Positions 1 through 31,331 of a stretch of DNA of 64,000 nt are shown in pieces. Below the pieces are notes generated by a model. That model ran no database searches and had not been told where the DNA came from. It worked only from the letters and a program-made list of their open reading frames with translations. A program made the translations under genes and the position numbers. This stretch comes from Liolophura sinensis (lineage: Eukaryota; Mollusca; Polyplacophora; Chitonida; Chitonidae): NCBI RefSeq assembly GCF_032854445.1, contig NC_088306.1, forward strand, positions 13,079,386-13,143,385, in the 5' to 3' direction. Within the stretch, counting starts at the first letter, position 1; each line of letters opens with the position of its first letter.

Positions 1-1114
1 TCCTCCTGATCTCCTCAGCCTATGGGTTAGCTATCTGTCTAGAGTACTCACTTACATGTATTCATCATCAGGGGTGAGGTTTCCACCTGTGTCTGACTGG
101 GGCAGGGGAAAGGAGGTGAAACAGGCAGGGCCTTGCCAGTCATGGATTGGTTCTGTTTTGCAGTGCACACGCACCTCCAAATGGCATTTAGATAAATGTA
201 CATGTTGCAGTCATGAATTGGTTGACATGATGTGACATTTGGCGTTGTTGACAGGGGCTCCACAGAATGGGGTATTAGTGGGCTCTTTTCTCTTTTTCCT
301 TTTTTTTTGGCAGGCCCATGGATGATTGCTTAATTTAGCAATCCCGCTTTCCCCAGCACAGAAATGGTTATGTGGCTCTCTGGTTGAGAATGAACTTCAT
401 TGTACAAGTAGCTCTTTAATGGATAGGATAAGCATATTTTTTAAATACAGATTAAATTGCCACATTGGCACTTAGAAAATGTTGTCCCACTCGTATTTGT
501 CGCCAAGATTTTAGGTGGCAGTAAATGTCGCAAAAATGTGAGAATAGAATATTTATTATGAAGCTGACTGAGGGAAAGAATAGTGAATGAATAGTAAATC
601 TTAAGATTAACACATGAAACGTACAGTGTAACACAGCATAAAGCTGTAGCTCACCAAACTATATTGCCAGTGCGCTTGAAATGCCTGTGCAGAGATCAGA
701 TCCGGAATCTGAAGTCTGGCAAGAGATTCTGTGTCACAAATTGGAACTACAGCGTGTTCATTATGGGTTTAAATTGATGCGGCAGTATATTTGCATCTGT
801 GTAGCTAGAATCCATCTGGAAGATGACATCGTGTTGGTAGGAATTCCTGTGTTGTTAGGCCAGCTACACTTGGGTTGGACATCTGTGACATCACCCGCTG
901 AACCACACTAGGCAGCTGGCTGGAGATCGGCTAGAGCAGTAGATATATTAATTTTGGTGGGTTTAAAGTGATTATTCAGTGTTTCCGTTTCCCGGTAAAT
1001 TCTCGTCTTTGATCAGTAGAAATTCTTCGAAACTGGTAAATTAAAAGTTTATCAGGCGGTAGGAAAACGAATATACATAATAAGTTGTGTAGGCCTGCAT
1101 GTCAAGATGATAAA

Positions 1115-1122
1115 TATAAAAG
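1115..1122 (+). promoter_or_regulatory. TATA-like box, possible promoter
   Basis: TATAAAAG lies just before a block that is richer in CpG than its surroundings (about 1130-1400) and contains TCAGT about 35-40 bases downstream, similar to an initiator. It lies on the strand and side expected for the TBL1 promoter. No transcript evidence is available, so this remains a guess. Confidence 0.25.
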
Positions 1123-1874
1123 CCTAAAAGCTTTCGAATCGCGGTAGTGTGAAAGTCAGTGAGCGAGCTGTTGGGTTTGCTGCGTGGTCAAGCGCTTCAC
1201 GGTTGGTTAAACATGTATTTTATACGGAGTGGTTTTCTTGGACGGTGTCTCATCACACACGTTGTATCATGGCGAGAGGAGTTAAATACATATGGATGAG
1301 ATTCGCTTGAAATGATGGTTGTTTATTTTACCGTCTTTGGACGACGATGATACTGAAACCAGAGAAGCTGTTCGCAGGCGAGAGTTCATATAGTTCTAGT
1401 AGGCCCTTGCCGGTTTCGGCTCAACATAAATTGACGAAGCGTGTCGCACAGTGATTGTAGAGTTTGCCAACATTTTCCTGAACTTTGCTGTGCTTACCGT
1501 GATTGCATATCAATTCCTGAGAGCAGTGTCCTTGCTGAATGGGAATTTAGTCCCCAGAATCGCATGCACACTTCATGCCGAAACAGGTGAATCTTTAAAA
1601 ATGTACACAGCCGAATTGGCTGATAAGCCGTTCAATTTGGTGGGGGCAGCAGCCCTTTTTCGAAAGAAGAAATGACAACTAATGCATTTGATAGATAATT
1701 CTGTTCAATCAGTAAATAAAGGCATCAAGTGATTAGTTAACTCTCATGTTGCGCTTTGCATCAACGGGGTGTATATTAGGAACCCGGCAGAATGTTTGTG
1801 GGACCGCTAAATTCTTGCGTTGCCAGTCCCGAAGACAAAATTTTAGGTCAGCAGAAACACTGTTTTTACACATT

Positions 1875-1990
1875 GACTGCGATCATGGCATATTTACTCT
1901 TGGGGCGCTTGGGGCTAGGCTAGACTGCCGACACCAGTATTTCTGTATAATCGTAAGCGCCCCAAGAGTAAATATGCTGCAACCGCAGTC
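1875..1990. repeat. short hairpin (inverted repeat, about 36-nt arms)
   Basis: The left arm at 1875-1910 and the right arm at 1955-1990 are inverted copies. They share GACTGCG, then a mismatched bubble of about 7 nt, then an exact stretch ending in CTTGGGGCGCTT. The loop is about 44 nt. It could be a tiny foldback element or a transcribed hairpin. Confidence 0.75.
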
Positions 1991-2249
1991 AGCGTGTAGA
2001 AGTCACAACTAAAATGCATCTACTTACCAATTTGTCTGATCGGACAACGCAGATAATGAAAGTAAGACACGAAAAATAACTTTTTCTTTTTTGCCTTTAG
2101 CATTCCAAAAACAAAACAAAAAAAAAAAAAACAACAAAGTGAAACAAAGCCAATCATCGCCGATGATGAATTCGGGGAAAACATATTCTGTACATACCTC
2201 GATGTTAATCAGAATACTAATATAGAATCGGATCTTACAAATATTTATT

Positions 2250-2300
2250 TTATTTGATTGGTGCCTTACGCTGTACTCCAGAATATTTCACTTATATGAC
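2250..2300 (-). mobile_element. SINE family 1, 3'-tail fragment
   Basis: Inverted copy of the SINE-1 tail only: a TTTATTT run, TTGATTGGTGCC, then GAATATTTCACTTATA. No head or central domain is visible. Confidence 0.7.
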
Positions 2301-3577
2301 ACATGTACATACGCTTATGAAACGGGGGTAATGACAACTGACTTGAACCACAATGCAGTGAGCAGAAGGCATCCAGAGTAGGCATGGAAGGCAGTGAAAC
2401 TGAAAGTGTTTCAGGGGCTGAGTTAGAAAACTGGCATCAGCAAAGAACATCAAAATGTAAACAAACAAATTAATATCAGTTTGCTGATACATTAAATGCA
2501 ACATTGATTTTAACATGGTCAGACAGTAGAATAAGTTACTCTTTGTAGTTCTTGTCTCAGTTGTTTACAGAAGTGCAGGTCTGGAACAAAATCCCTGATA
2601 GAATAGATAAATGTCAGTGTTATAGGCAGTGTATTATATTTTATATAAAACTGCTTGAAACTTCTAGGCACACAGCTGCGTGGTTTGTGGAATGGAGGGA
2701 TGTTTGCTAAGGTTACATTGTCATTCAAGATAAATTTGCAAGGATTTTTATTAAAATCATTTGGAGTCAAAATAGCAGTTGTGGAGCAGACTGTAAATAT
2801 AACATTTAATTGCCTCTAAGAAACATGATGAATAAAATGCTTTGCACTACAGGCTGTTCAGATAATTATTTGCTATAGAACCAAACTTGTATAATATTAA
2901 TTAATTGTTACATGTACATTATAACTGCGTGTAAGTCTAATAAATACAGTAACTGTGGCAATTTCATTGCAAACATTTTAAAATGATACGTAAATTAAAC
3001 AACTGGAAATTTTATTAAGGTTAACGCCTTACTGATTCACATACTGTTCCAGGTACGTGTACATGTAACTGTGTTTACACTACAGCATACAGGTGTAAAT
3101 AGGCTTAAAAAATGAGATGATACGCTTTTAAAATTAAAAAAGATTGTACTCTATATGCCTGATGATTTGTGTGTGCACCTAAGTTGCTGCAAGCTGGCGG
3201 ACATGCCAGATTTAAAGCAGTCCAGTCAAAGTAGAAAGTAAATCTTCACAGTGGATCATGTGTACGGTGTTCTCGGAAAGTTCCAGTACCACCACCTGTA
3301 TACATGGAGAATGCATATAGTGATATTTGTGAGACTCTGTAGGGTTTGCCATGAAAATGATGTAGTAATGATGTAGAAATGATCATTTGGGTCACTATAG
3401 TCCAAGGTGTGCTACTCTAGTGCACTATTTTTTCTGGTGATTTCGTCACTAGGGAAGATAATGCAATTATATGATCATGAGAACAGCTAGCAACATACTC
3501 ACATAAACACTTCAGGTTTATACTAGATACTGGTAATAATGAAAGTACAAAATAAGAAATTCTTGTCTACTAACGTG

Positions 3578-3904
3578 TCGGGACCGGTAGATCCAGGATC
3601 AATCCTTGGTCGAGTCACACCTAAGACTTTAAAAGAGGAAGTTGTAACTTCCTCGCTTGGCGTTCAGCATGAAGGGGATAGTGCAACGACTGGTTGACCC
3701 GTATCAGTATAATGGCTCGGGCGGGGCGGCTTACTTGCCTTCGGTAAGTCGTCTCAGTGATGCAGCACTAAATAAAGGAGCGGTGGAAATCCGTCCTGCA
3801 ACAAGGAGGTACATTACACGTGCATGCACCCTAATGATTCCTTCGTCATCATATGACTGAAAAATTGTTGAGTACGACGTTAAACCCCAAGCACTCACTC
3901 ACTC
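3578..3904 (+). mobile_element. SINE family 2, full-length copy with target-site duplication
   Basis: A 327-bp element flanked by the 9-bp direct repeat ACTAACGTG (3569-3577 and 3905-3913), a convincing target-site duplication. It has a B-box-like GGTCGAGTCAC near its 5' end, an internal segment around TTGACCCGTATCAGTATAATGG, and a 3' end with GAGTACGACGTTAAACCCC followed by ACTC repeats. Degenerate copies lie near 14.9, 47.3, 52.9 and 54.4 kb. The 67-codon ORF inside it is incidental. Confidence 0.85.
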
Positions 3905-4432
3905 ACTAACGTGCATTTGGATATAGCATAGGCCGATAGGCCTATATTATGTCAGCAACCGTTTCATCATGTTTACCCTTCCCCCCCCAAGACGGTAGCT
4001 ATTAGCCATTGTGTATGGTGGATTAAGAAATGTTTGGACGGAAAAATTTACCTGTTGCATGCGAAATAAATAAATGTATTAGCTTCATTTAATTTCATTG
4101 CTCTTGAGGGCGAGATGAAATATTTACTTTATTCTAGAATGTCATGACAAGTCGTTGATTCTGGGCAGTCTACATGTACATCTGTACGTGTAGTAATAAT
4201 ATGCAAAAGAAAGAATCTCTGTACACGTAAACCTCTGTATACATCTATGTATATAAAATCTAGCCTATAACCCCCTATTTGTAGTTTACCATAGGGCTGA
4301 GTACATGTAGCTATGTAAGTTTAAGATTTGCACATGTAGTAATCTGTTTTGTCCAGCCATGCCAGAAAGGATTCTGTCTTTATTAGATTACAATATCACA
4401 TAAAGCTGATGTACATGTAGCGCTATACATCA

Positions 4433-4585
4433 ACATGAACATGTACCACTAAACATGTACATGTACCACTAAACATGTACATGTACCACTAAACATGTAC
4501 ACTGTACCACTAAACATGTACATGTACACTGTACCACTAAACATCTACATGTACACTGTACCACTAAACATCTACATGTACATGC
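4433..4585. repeat. ACATGTACCACTAA minisatellite
   Basis: About six or seven copies of a 21-27-bp unit built from ACATGTAC and CACTAA, ending about 260 bp before the LisH exon of TBL1. Confidence 0.9.
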
Positions 4586-4845
4586 TTGCAGAGGGAAACA
4601 ACCTTCCACATTCAGCTGAGAACATCTGTAAGTCACAACGTTTTGATTAAATGCATATTATTGTGTGTGCATGCTATTTCCAAACTTAATTATGCCTCTG
4701 ATCCCAATTTGTTCCATGGAAAACAAAAATGCCATTTCCAGTTAGCCACAAGGATGTCAGATCCTGGATACTAGTTTAGGCTTTTATCAGCAGCGGTCTC
4801 CTCGTTTCGCTACATTAGTAACACTGATCATGCTGTTCATTCCAG

Positions 4846-23687
<18,842 letters not shown>

Positions 23688-26253
23688 ATGGGAGACTATG
23701 GCTATGGTAAATAAGAATTTAAGAATCCAGTCCCTGTCACCTGTCTGGTAGGGTGACTGCAAAATACAAAGCTGAGAATGCCGGGGACAGGCAGCACAAG
23801 AAGGGCCTGCATTTTGGCCGGGAAATCTGTGTGTTTGAGCGGTCGAGGAGCTCCTGTCTCAGCCAGTAAGCCTGTCCACCTGATGAGGGATAGGTGAGAT
23901 CTGTGAGGTAGTGCAGCTGTCACAGAGCAGCATGACAACCCATAGAAATGCTGGATCCAGGAGTCATTGTCAGGAATTGATGGCCGCCTGTTGGGGGCGA
24001 GAAAGCAAAGTCTTGATCAGAAACATGTGCAGAAGGTACAGCCATAGTGCTCAGATCAGACGTATGGTTTACAGCACGTTTGTGGCAATAGAATTGAAGG
24101 CCACTGATTGTGAGAACAGTGAAAACTAAGATTTTTTGAGCAGGATAACAGGGAAAAAAAATGAGGGAATCCGAGAAGGAAAAATGTTGCTTGAATTTGT
24201 TCTGAAAGATGATGCCGGGGGTAAGTGGATCTCCCTGCCGTACGCCATGTGTCCATTATATGGAGAGAGAACAATATTCCATTCACGACAGGACTTGGTG
24301 TAACATGGCTGCTGTTAGTGGCCTTATTTGGTCTCATTTTAAGAATTGAATCGAAGGACTTCATTCTGATTCATCCCATCTGATTTGATAGCATTTGGCA
24401 GCGTGGGAGTCTTGCGTCCACGTTTTCGGAGGAGGCATGAAGAATTTGGGTGTGGCTGTAAGAGATACCCGTGTAACCATCAGTCATCTGAAACTAGTGG
24501 TTTACAACTGGGCAGGGGGATATTTTTGTGTGAAGAGTTAAAGGAAAATGGGGTTCTATTTTGCAACTGTTCTGTTTTTGTTAAGGCTTGAAAAACATTG
24601 TGTCAAAATCTGTGTGTACACAGGAGGTGTGGAGGTGCTAACAGAGGAGAGTGACACATCAGTAGTCTGCAGGGTTTTTCACATACATGTTCACCTGGCG
24701 CATTTATTTCTGAAGATAATCATTACTTATGTTTTACTCTCGTGAATTTTTTTGTTCACATTTCATCATTCTGTATCATAATTGAAATGATTTTTTTGCC
24801 AATTTTCTTACTGTACATGAATTTAATCGAAGTTAATTACAGCCATCCTGTAACTGAAGAAACCTCAGGTGTATTTCTTTCTCAAGAAATGCTGCATGGG
24901 ACAAATCTTTTTGAATTAAAAAAAAAAAGGAATACAATTTTGTGCAGCAGTCGTTTTCATAAGAATGCAGTTGCACCTCTACACCTATCTGTTCTCAACC
25001 ACAGTCAACACTCTACTGGCTAAGCTCAGGGAATTTATATATACCAAGAATTCAGGAATCTTCAGTGAAGTCCTGATCAATTTTACCAAGTTTTGAATGA
25101 ATTTGTCATATTGAATCTAATGTAGCCTGATTTGACTGGGCTTATAGATGAAGAGAGGCAAGGACAGATGTACAGGTGGCGCTCACCCAGTTCTGTAACC
25201 CAGACTCCCTCTGTCTTGACCTGATGGTTGTGTCCATGATTTGCGTGTTGAACTGTGGCTGTGTTTTGACTATTGCTACCATGTTTTGTTAACATTAAGT
25301 GCTCTGGTATCTCTAGCTTGGAACTTTCTCGTGTAGCTTCTTTGTGGATTTTTTTTTTTTTTTTTTTTTAAATCTGAACTGTTAAAGCCCTTCTTCTTGC
25401 CTGTCTTATCAAAGTTTCAGTTGGCAGTGATGGTGTACATTGCGCTGTCATGATATTATCAGGGTTTGTATTAATGACTTAAACTTAAAAATTGAAATCT
25501 GCTTTCATGGATGGATTTAATACTATTTCCTGCGTGCTCTATAGTTGTGTTAATTTTCTCTTTTAGCAAAACATTTTCACTGTTTTACTTCCACTTTGCC
25601 AAATTTCTTTTATGTTGGGGAACTTGCAGGGTGTTGGCCATGTGCAAGAACCTCTTTTGGAGGCCAGTAGATTTATTTTTTAAAGCATTTTAAAGCTTAA
25701 AATCTCCAGAAGAAGTGACATTTCCTTTTCAGTATCTAGTCTTTCTGTATAGATAATTGATCACAAACATGTACACAAAATTGAGATATCCTTCAAAGAG
25801 TCCACTTTTTTCCCCTTCCCAGTTAAAAAAAGTGAGGGCAAAGAAGACTTCTTTTTTTTTTTTTGAAAAAAATAAATAAATAAACAAAATGGTTTATGGA
25901 TGTTTATTTATGGCAGGAAATCTCCAGCCTGTCGTAACCTGTATGTCCGTTGTAGTACATGTACTCAGTAAGTCTGGCAGATTTGGAAATTGAAATTTTA
26001 ACATGCAAGTTGTCCTTCATAGATATTTCATTTTTATTAACATTTTAATAAAACTGTTATAAAGTAAGAAAGAAGAGAATTCTTTGACAACAGCTTACAG
26101 GCAATGAACAGTTTCTCCGGATCTGCTTTATTCTCATCTCTCGGAGTGACATCACAAGCTTTGATTGAGTTTCACTGTCTGTACACACTCAACAATGTAT
26201 TGACTCCTGGCACTGCTGGTTATTGTTCATCAATCTGAAGCTAAAGGGTCTCC

Positions 26254-26280
26254 CATCCATCCATCCATCCATCCATCCAT
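26254..26280. repeat. (CCAT)n microsatellite
   Basis: A perfect tetranucleotide run of six to seven units. Confidence 0.95.
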
Positions 26281-26512
26281 CGTCATTCACATACAGTATC
26301 ATCTCATTGTATTGTACATACAAACATTGGTCAGCATGCTCCATGTGCCGTCAGATGTTTTATATCATTTTGAATTGAAATGTCCTTCAACAGAGTAAAA
26401 ACATGTTGAAAATTGATGACCGTTTTCTGTCATTTTGTTGGCGTATTCCTGTGCACAACATTTTATACAGTAAGGAACTTTGGTTTTGAACAACTTCATG
26501 GCACCATAAGGA

Positions 26513-26855
26513 ACCGGTGCTCTTGACGACAGTATGTATCAGAAGGAACTGGTGCTCCCGACTACAGCAACGTCCTGGAAGGAACCAGTGCTCCCGACTA
26601 CAGCATGTACCAGAAGGAACCAGTTCTCCTGACTACAGCATGTCCCAGAAGAAACTGGTGCTCCAGACTACAGCATGTACCAGAAGGAACCAGTGCTCCT
26701 GGCTACAGTATGTATCAGAAGAAACTGAGGATACCGACAGCAGTATGTACCAGGAGTCAGTGCTCCCGACTACAGTATGTACCAGAAGGAACCAGTGCTC
26801 CCGACTACAGTATGTACCACAAGGAGCCAGTGCTCCCGACTACAGCATGGTGCTC
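26513..26855 (+). repeat. 36-bp minisatellite, about nine copies
   Basis: The unit is AAGGAACCAGTGCTCCCGAC plus TACAGTATGTACCAGA, with some copies shortened. Because 36 is a multiple of three, two frames stay open across it (YQKEPVLPTTVC-like and PEGTSAPDYSMY-like). This does not imply translation: there is no flanking exon structure. Confidence 0.9.
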
Positions 26856-29800
26856 CTGATCTTAGTATGCTACATGGGCAGTTGTTCAAAAGTGTGTTGA
26901 AGCGTAGCACGGTCTTGCTCTCCTGGAAAGTAAATGGCATTTAGTGCGGACCCAAGTTAACAAGACCCTCCTGAACAACTGGGCCCATCATAAGGATGGG
27001 TTTGTTGTTTCAGTCAGGATACTTCAGGGAGGCAGGAATACATACATGTAGCTGGCTTGTGGACTTGTTTACAATTGTGATCGGACAGCAACCAGTAATG
27101 TAAATTCTTGTTTACATGTGTTGAACTCCAGATTCTATCTTCTGAAGACACATCTGTCGAGAGGCATTTTCTGTAGGCTGATGGGGGAACAATATGTCAC
27201 GAAAGGGGCTTATTTCGCTGTGTTTACTGGCGGGATCCATTTCAGTACAGTTATGTGTTTTTGGTCAATGGTAGGTTTAAACCATTGGTTTAATAAGTCA
27301 AGTGAACTGTAGATCTATTATTTGTGGGTAAAAATATCCACAACAGATACTATTACCACACATTGAAAATTTCTAGCATGATCAAGACACACAAAGTCTT
27401 GATTTTTGAAAAGCTTATTTATAAATTCCCATGTGTAGTTCTGAAATCAGTTGGCCATGCTCCCAGAGTCCCTCCCACATTAACCGCACTGAGTCCTTAC
27501 ATTCACTAACCTGGAACTCGGCCCTGTTGGTGAATGCGACGAAAATAGGTTTCCCATGATCTCAAGTAATTCTGAATTCATATCACCTCGTTATGCGGGA
27601 ATCTTAAAAACCATAACATAGCCATTAACAAATGTAAGAGGTGCATCCACTTGGACAGCATCAGAACTTCATAAGCTGCAATTTTCCAAACATGCTTGGC
27701 TGGACTCTGCAGCTCTTGCAATAATTAAGATCATCCTTTTCTACAATAATTGCTTATAGTTCCTTCTGTTCATTCTGAACTCTTATTGGTGTACATCTTC
27801 TAGGTTTCAATTGAAATTTTCCACAATTCTTTTTGATTTTCTGGACGATACCGAGTGTGGCAGACCTGAATCGATGTTAACTACAACCACATTAAATTGT
27901 AAAGAAAACACATTTAATGGTCTTTGTTTCAGCACACAAAGAAACGACAACCATGTTCCCTACAGTCTGTGGGACATTATTCAACTTTCAATACCAAAAC
28001 TGCCCAAACTTTGATCGCGGCCATCAAATTAACTTGTTCTAAGCATTAAGCACGGTTAACACTACACTATTTCGTGGAATTTATTAAAGCAAAGTGAAAA
28101 TATGACTGACTTTCTATTACGATAATCTCTATATATCTACCCATACATGTCTCTGTCTAACCAAACGTGTACACATGTATATATAATGAAGATACATGTA
28201 GCACATTTCAGAGCACAGTAATGTCTATATAATATATATACACAAAAGGAGAAGACACATGAAAATTGTTACAAGTTCTTTTTATGACAACCACAACTGT
28301 ACTTCACTCAAGCAGGAGTTGTTGCATTTCTATAGCAACATCACAGCTACTGTGCTGTTCACGCCTTTGCTTCACGCCAGACAGTGCAGTCTGCAGTTGA
28401 GAAGTTGCTTCACCTGTATTGCCCAGTTTTCATTTTTCTCTGAAGCACTGCGTGATCCACAACCATTCTGTACTGTGCGGTCACAGCGATGATGAGTATA
28501 CATTCAATTGAAGAGTGAAGTGTTTTCAGTTTTATACAAAAAAATGCTGATGTTTTAAACTTGTATCTTAGAATGAAGTATAGTAGGATACATGTATTGT
28601 AGATAAAAACATCTGCCACACAGGACTTTCAAAAACAACGGTCTCTTAAATTTTACCAATATCCATCCAAGTACCATGTGCGTGATGAAACACTTGTCAC
28701 AATATTTGTAAAGGACAACTGTAAACTAGGATTATGCACTTGCAGAAAATAACCTACAATGGACAAAACAATTATATCTGATTGATAAATGCACTTTCTA
28801 CTTCAGCATTTAGATAAATAATTTGTGTTTCTCTGGATCACATTTTCATTCAGACGTTTGTTATCAGCCAAATTTAGACCAACTGAACTCTACATGTTTA
28901 ACCAGTTCTAAGTTGCCCCCAGAATACCTTAACGTGATGTTACGAAACTGGGGGCCACATCCCGCCATTGGATAAAAGTTAAGACATGATCCGAGTCCAG
29001 CCACTTCAGTCACTTTCATTGACATTCCTCAACCCATGTGTGTAATACTGCATTATTACTTCAGGATACTGTGGTACATGTAGATATCCTCATGACCAAA
29101 GTGTTCTCCACCTATCAACACATTTGTTCTTGTTCTGCGCAGTCCAGATTAACAGCAAGAATCCCATCAACAAAATTTACCAACTTTCATCATTTATGAC
29201 ACTTTTGCTTCCTTTTTGTCTTGAGCGGGGTTAGCAAAGACGGGAACTTGTGGGCCAGGGCCTCGTGTTGGACATCACAGCATTAATCACATTTACACTA
29301 ACGATGCAGGTGACCAAGGTCATTATACCAGGAGCATTGTGTTTTAGCAATGTAGTTTCGAATAAAGCTACATTGTGCCCGGAAAATCGGCCTGGATATG
29401 ATCTTTGGGGATGATGACGTTTTTGGTAGGTTGCCTTCACACAGTGAAATTTCGGGCACCAAATGGGTTACATGTATGCTATGAAGCACTAGTTGATCGG
29501 CAACGCAGCAGTTCACTGGCAGATAATTATAACTAGTGCGCAACACGTGTGATCATGGAATTTGTAATTTAGCATAACATTTACTACATTTAATTTTGCT
29601 TATAATTTCCCAACGTGAAATGTGCAACAAGATTTTATCTATTAAATATGATGAGCCATTTTTGATATCAGCTGAAAGTACGCTACCCCACTAAAACAAA
29701 AACAAAACTGTCAAACTGCACACCCTGATATTTTTTTTACGAAAATCCCCCTTCTCATTCAGGTTGTATTGTAGTTCATCCTTTTCAATTTCAGCAATTC

Positions 29801-31126
29801 ATCTCACTTAATCATTGCCCAATGAAGTTTTTTTTGGTAGTTCAACTTTGTCGATGCTGATTGGTCAGGAGTAGACATCTTTCATGATTTTCTTTCCTGG
29901 ACCAAAAAAAATGGTTTAAACCTACCATTGACCAATGAGCCATCTGCCCATATTCGTTATGGGGCACGAAATAGGTCATGGTGCACGTAAACGGCTATAC
30001 GTTTTAGCACTTGATCCAATTTGCATGAATTCAGTTGAGACTTGGGGTTGATTTGAGCCTAGCCAGAACATAGCTTAACAAATAACTGTTGTCAGGTTTG
30101 AAGTCACGAAGAGTTACCTCCCTTATCAAGTCTTGCGCCAGGTCTTGATGTATTAGCAGGACACAAACTGTAACAGAACTGTCATTTCTACGAGGGTAGT
30201 CACTGGGTTTAACCTCGGACAATATGCACTTGTACACATCAGTGGCTGCGACGGCCTGGGTCAGGATATATCTGACAACAGTTTTCACTCCTCCGTAGCT
30301 TTGGTGATGTAATTGTGGACAGAAACCCTTCACTTTGAAACAATTTCTTTAGTTTTGGACACACATCCCGTGGAAGAGAAGCAGTCGCCATTATTAGCAA
30401 ATGCCACGTGTTACACCTGTTTGGTTAAATGCACAGTGATGGACTCTTGGTCCATAACTCCTCTCCTTACAGGTTTGACACAGCTGACCTCCAACCTCTA
30501 CAGCTATGCAAAGAACACCCTTCATCCCTTATCTTTCTTGCACCCGAATTTCATCAGCATTGGTTTCGTAAATTATCCAGAGGTGAATGAGTCCTGCCCT
30601 GAGTAAACAAAGAAAACAGATCAATGTATTACATGACTAAGTGCTTCTATTATTCATTGTATTTTTCCTTTAATAAGGCCTGAATCATTACAATCCATGG
30701 CACTACTTTCAAATTCCACAATCTGCAAATTCCAATCTTACAGGTCTTTATTCTAGGTCTCATTTATTTTTACAATGAAATAAATACTGAAAATATACTT
30801 TCTTCAGTTTTCTTTCCGCCAGACATATACTTGAGACATGACTTCTACCTCAGATTGCTTGTAATCTGCAAATACTGCATTGAATGAACTGGACTTAACC
30901 CCAAAAAGTACCTTTACAGACGAGTAAATTTCATTAAATACCACTTCTGATGTTGAAATTGAAATTTTTCCAGCAGTATATCATTCTATCTCCCAAGCAA
31001 ATCTCAGATCTTTACCACATAATAGAACTCTGAGAATTGGGCAAAATGAGTAACTTTGTCCTGGAATATTAAGTCATTTGCAGAATTTGAGGACACCCTC
31101 CATGAACCTGGTGTTACATTTGGACA

Positions 31127-31331
31127 TCATACATGTAAGAGCAATTCTACATTCTCCACTACAGAGTACCTTTTCACGTAAAGCCAGATGACCATGCTGA
31201 GCAGCTGTTTGAGTGCGACAACAGCCAGGTAGAGGAGAATGAGGAAGCATGTGTCTGTGACGAGCCTCCTGACAGCCTGTAGTAGTGGGTCAGCGTGCTT
31301 GTCTATGAGCAGGTCCTCTGTGTGAGGCTTT
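31127..31331 (-). CDS. gene B exon 23 (last): fifth membrane segment and stop
   Basis: Acceptor CCGCCACAG at the high-coordinate end. It encodes [20 protein letters not shown], then the hydrophobic [20 protein letters not shown] and a tail [17 protein letters not shown] before TGA. The tail of under 20 residues is positively charged at the membrane, so the C-terminus is probably cytoplasmic. Confidence 0.88.

Larger units (their letters stand above)
1..4845. other. 5' flank / upstream region of the TBL1 gene, no coding exon resolved
   Basis: No ORF here resembles a known protein. The stretch holds a TATA-like box and a somewhat CpG-richer block at about 1115-1400, a hairpin at 1875-1990, a SINE tail fragment at about 2250-2300, a full second-family SINE at 3578-3904 and an ACATGTAC-rich tandem repeat at about 4433-4585. 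The first coding exon of TBL1 (about 19 residues before the LisH exon) should lie in or upstream of this stretch. I searched by eye for a DEVNFLVYRYLQES-like reading and did not find it. Confidence 0.6.
23688..31126. other. region between TBL1 and gene B: 3' flanks and intergenic, no gene resolved
   Basis: The left part should be the TBL1 3' UTR; candidate AATAAA signals include those at about 25870-25885 and 26047-26052. The right part should include the gene B 3' UTR; an AATAAA on the minus strand lies near 30765. Between them are a 36-bp minisatellite (26513-26855), a (CCAT)n run (26254-26280), and a 26-nt inverted pair (27261-27286 and 29910-29935). Short ORFs here do not look like exons. 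Confidence 0.6.

Noticed and set aside
26517-26900. 127-codon repetitive ORF in the TBL1 3' flank
   Set aside because: The open frame comes from a 36-bp unit; there is no exon structure and two frames are equally open.
30031-30333. 100-codon minus-strand ORF downstream of gene B
   Set aside because: It follows the gene B stop, has no acceptor or donor that fits, and contains a GGGAGGTAACTC motif typical of molluscan repeats. Treated as 3' flank.
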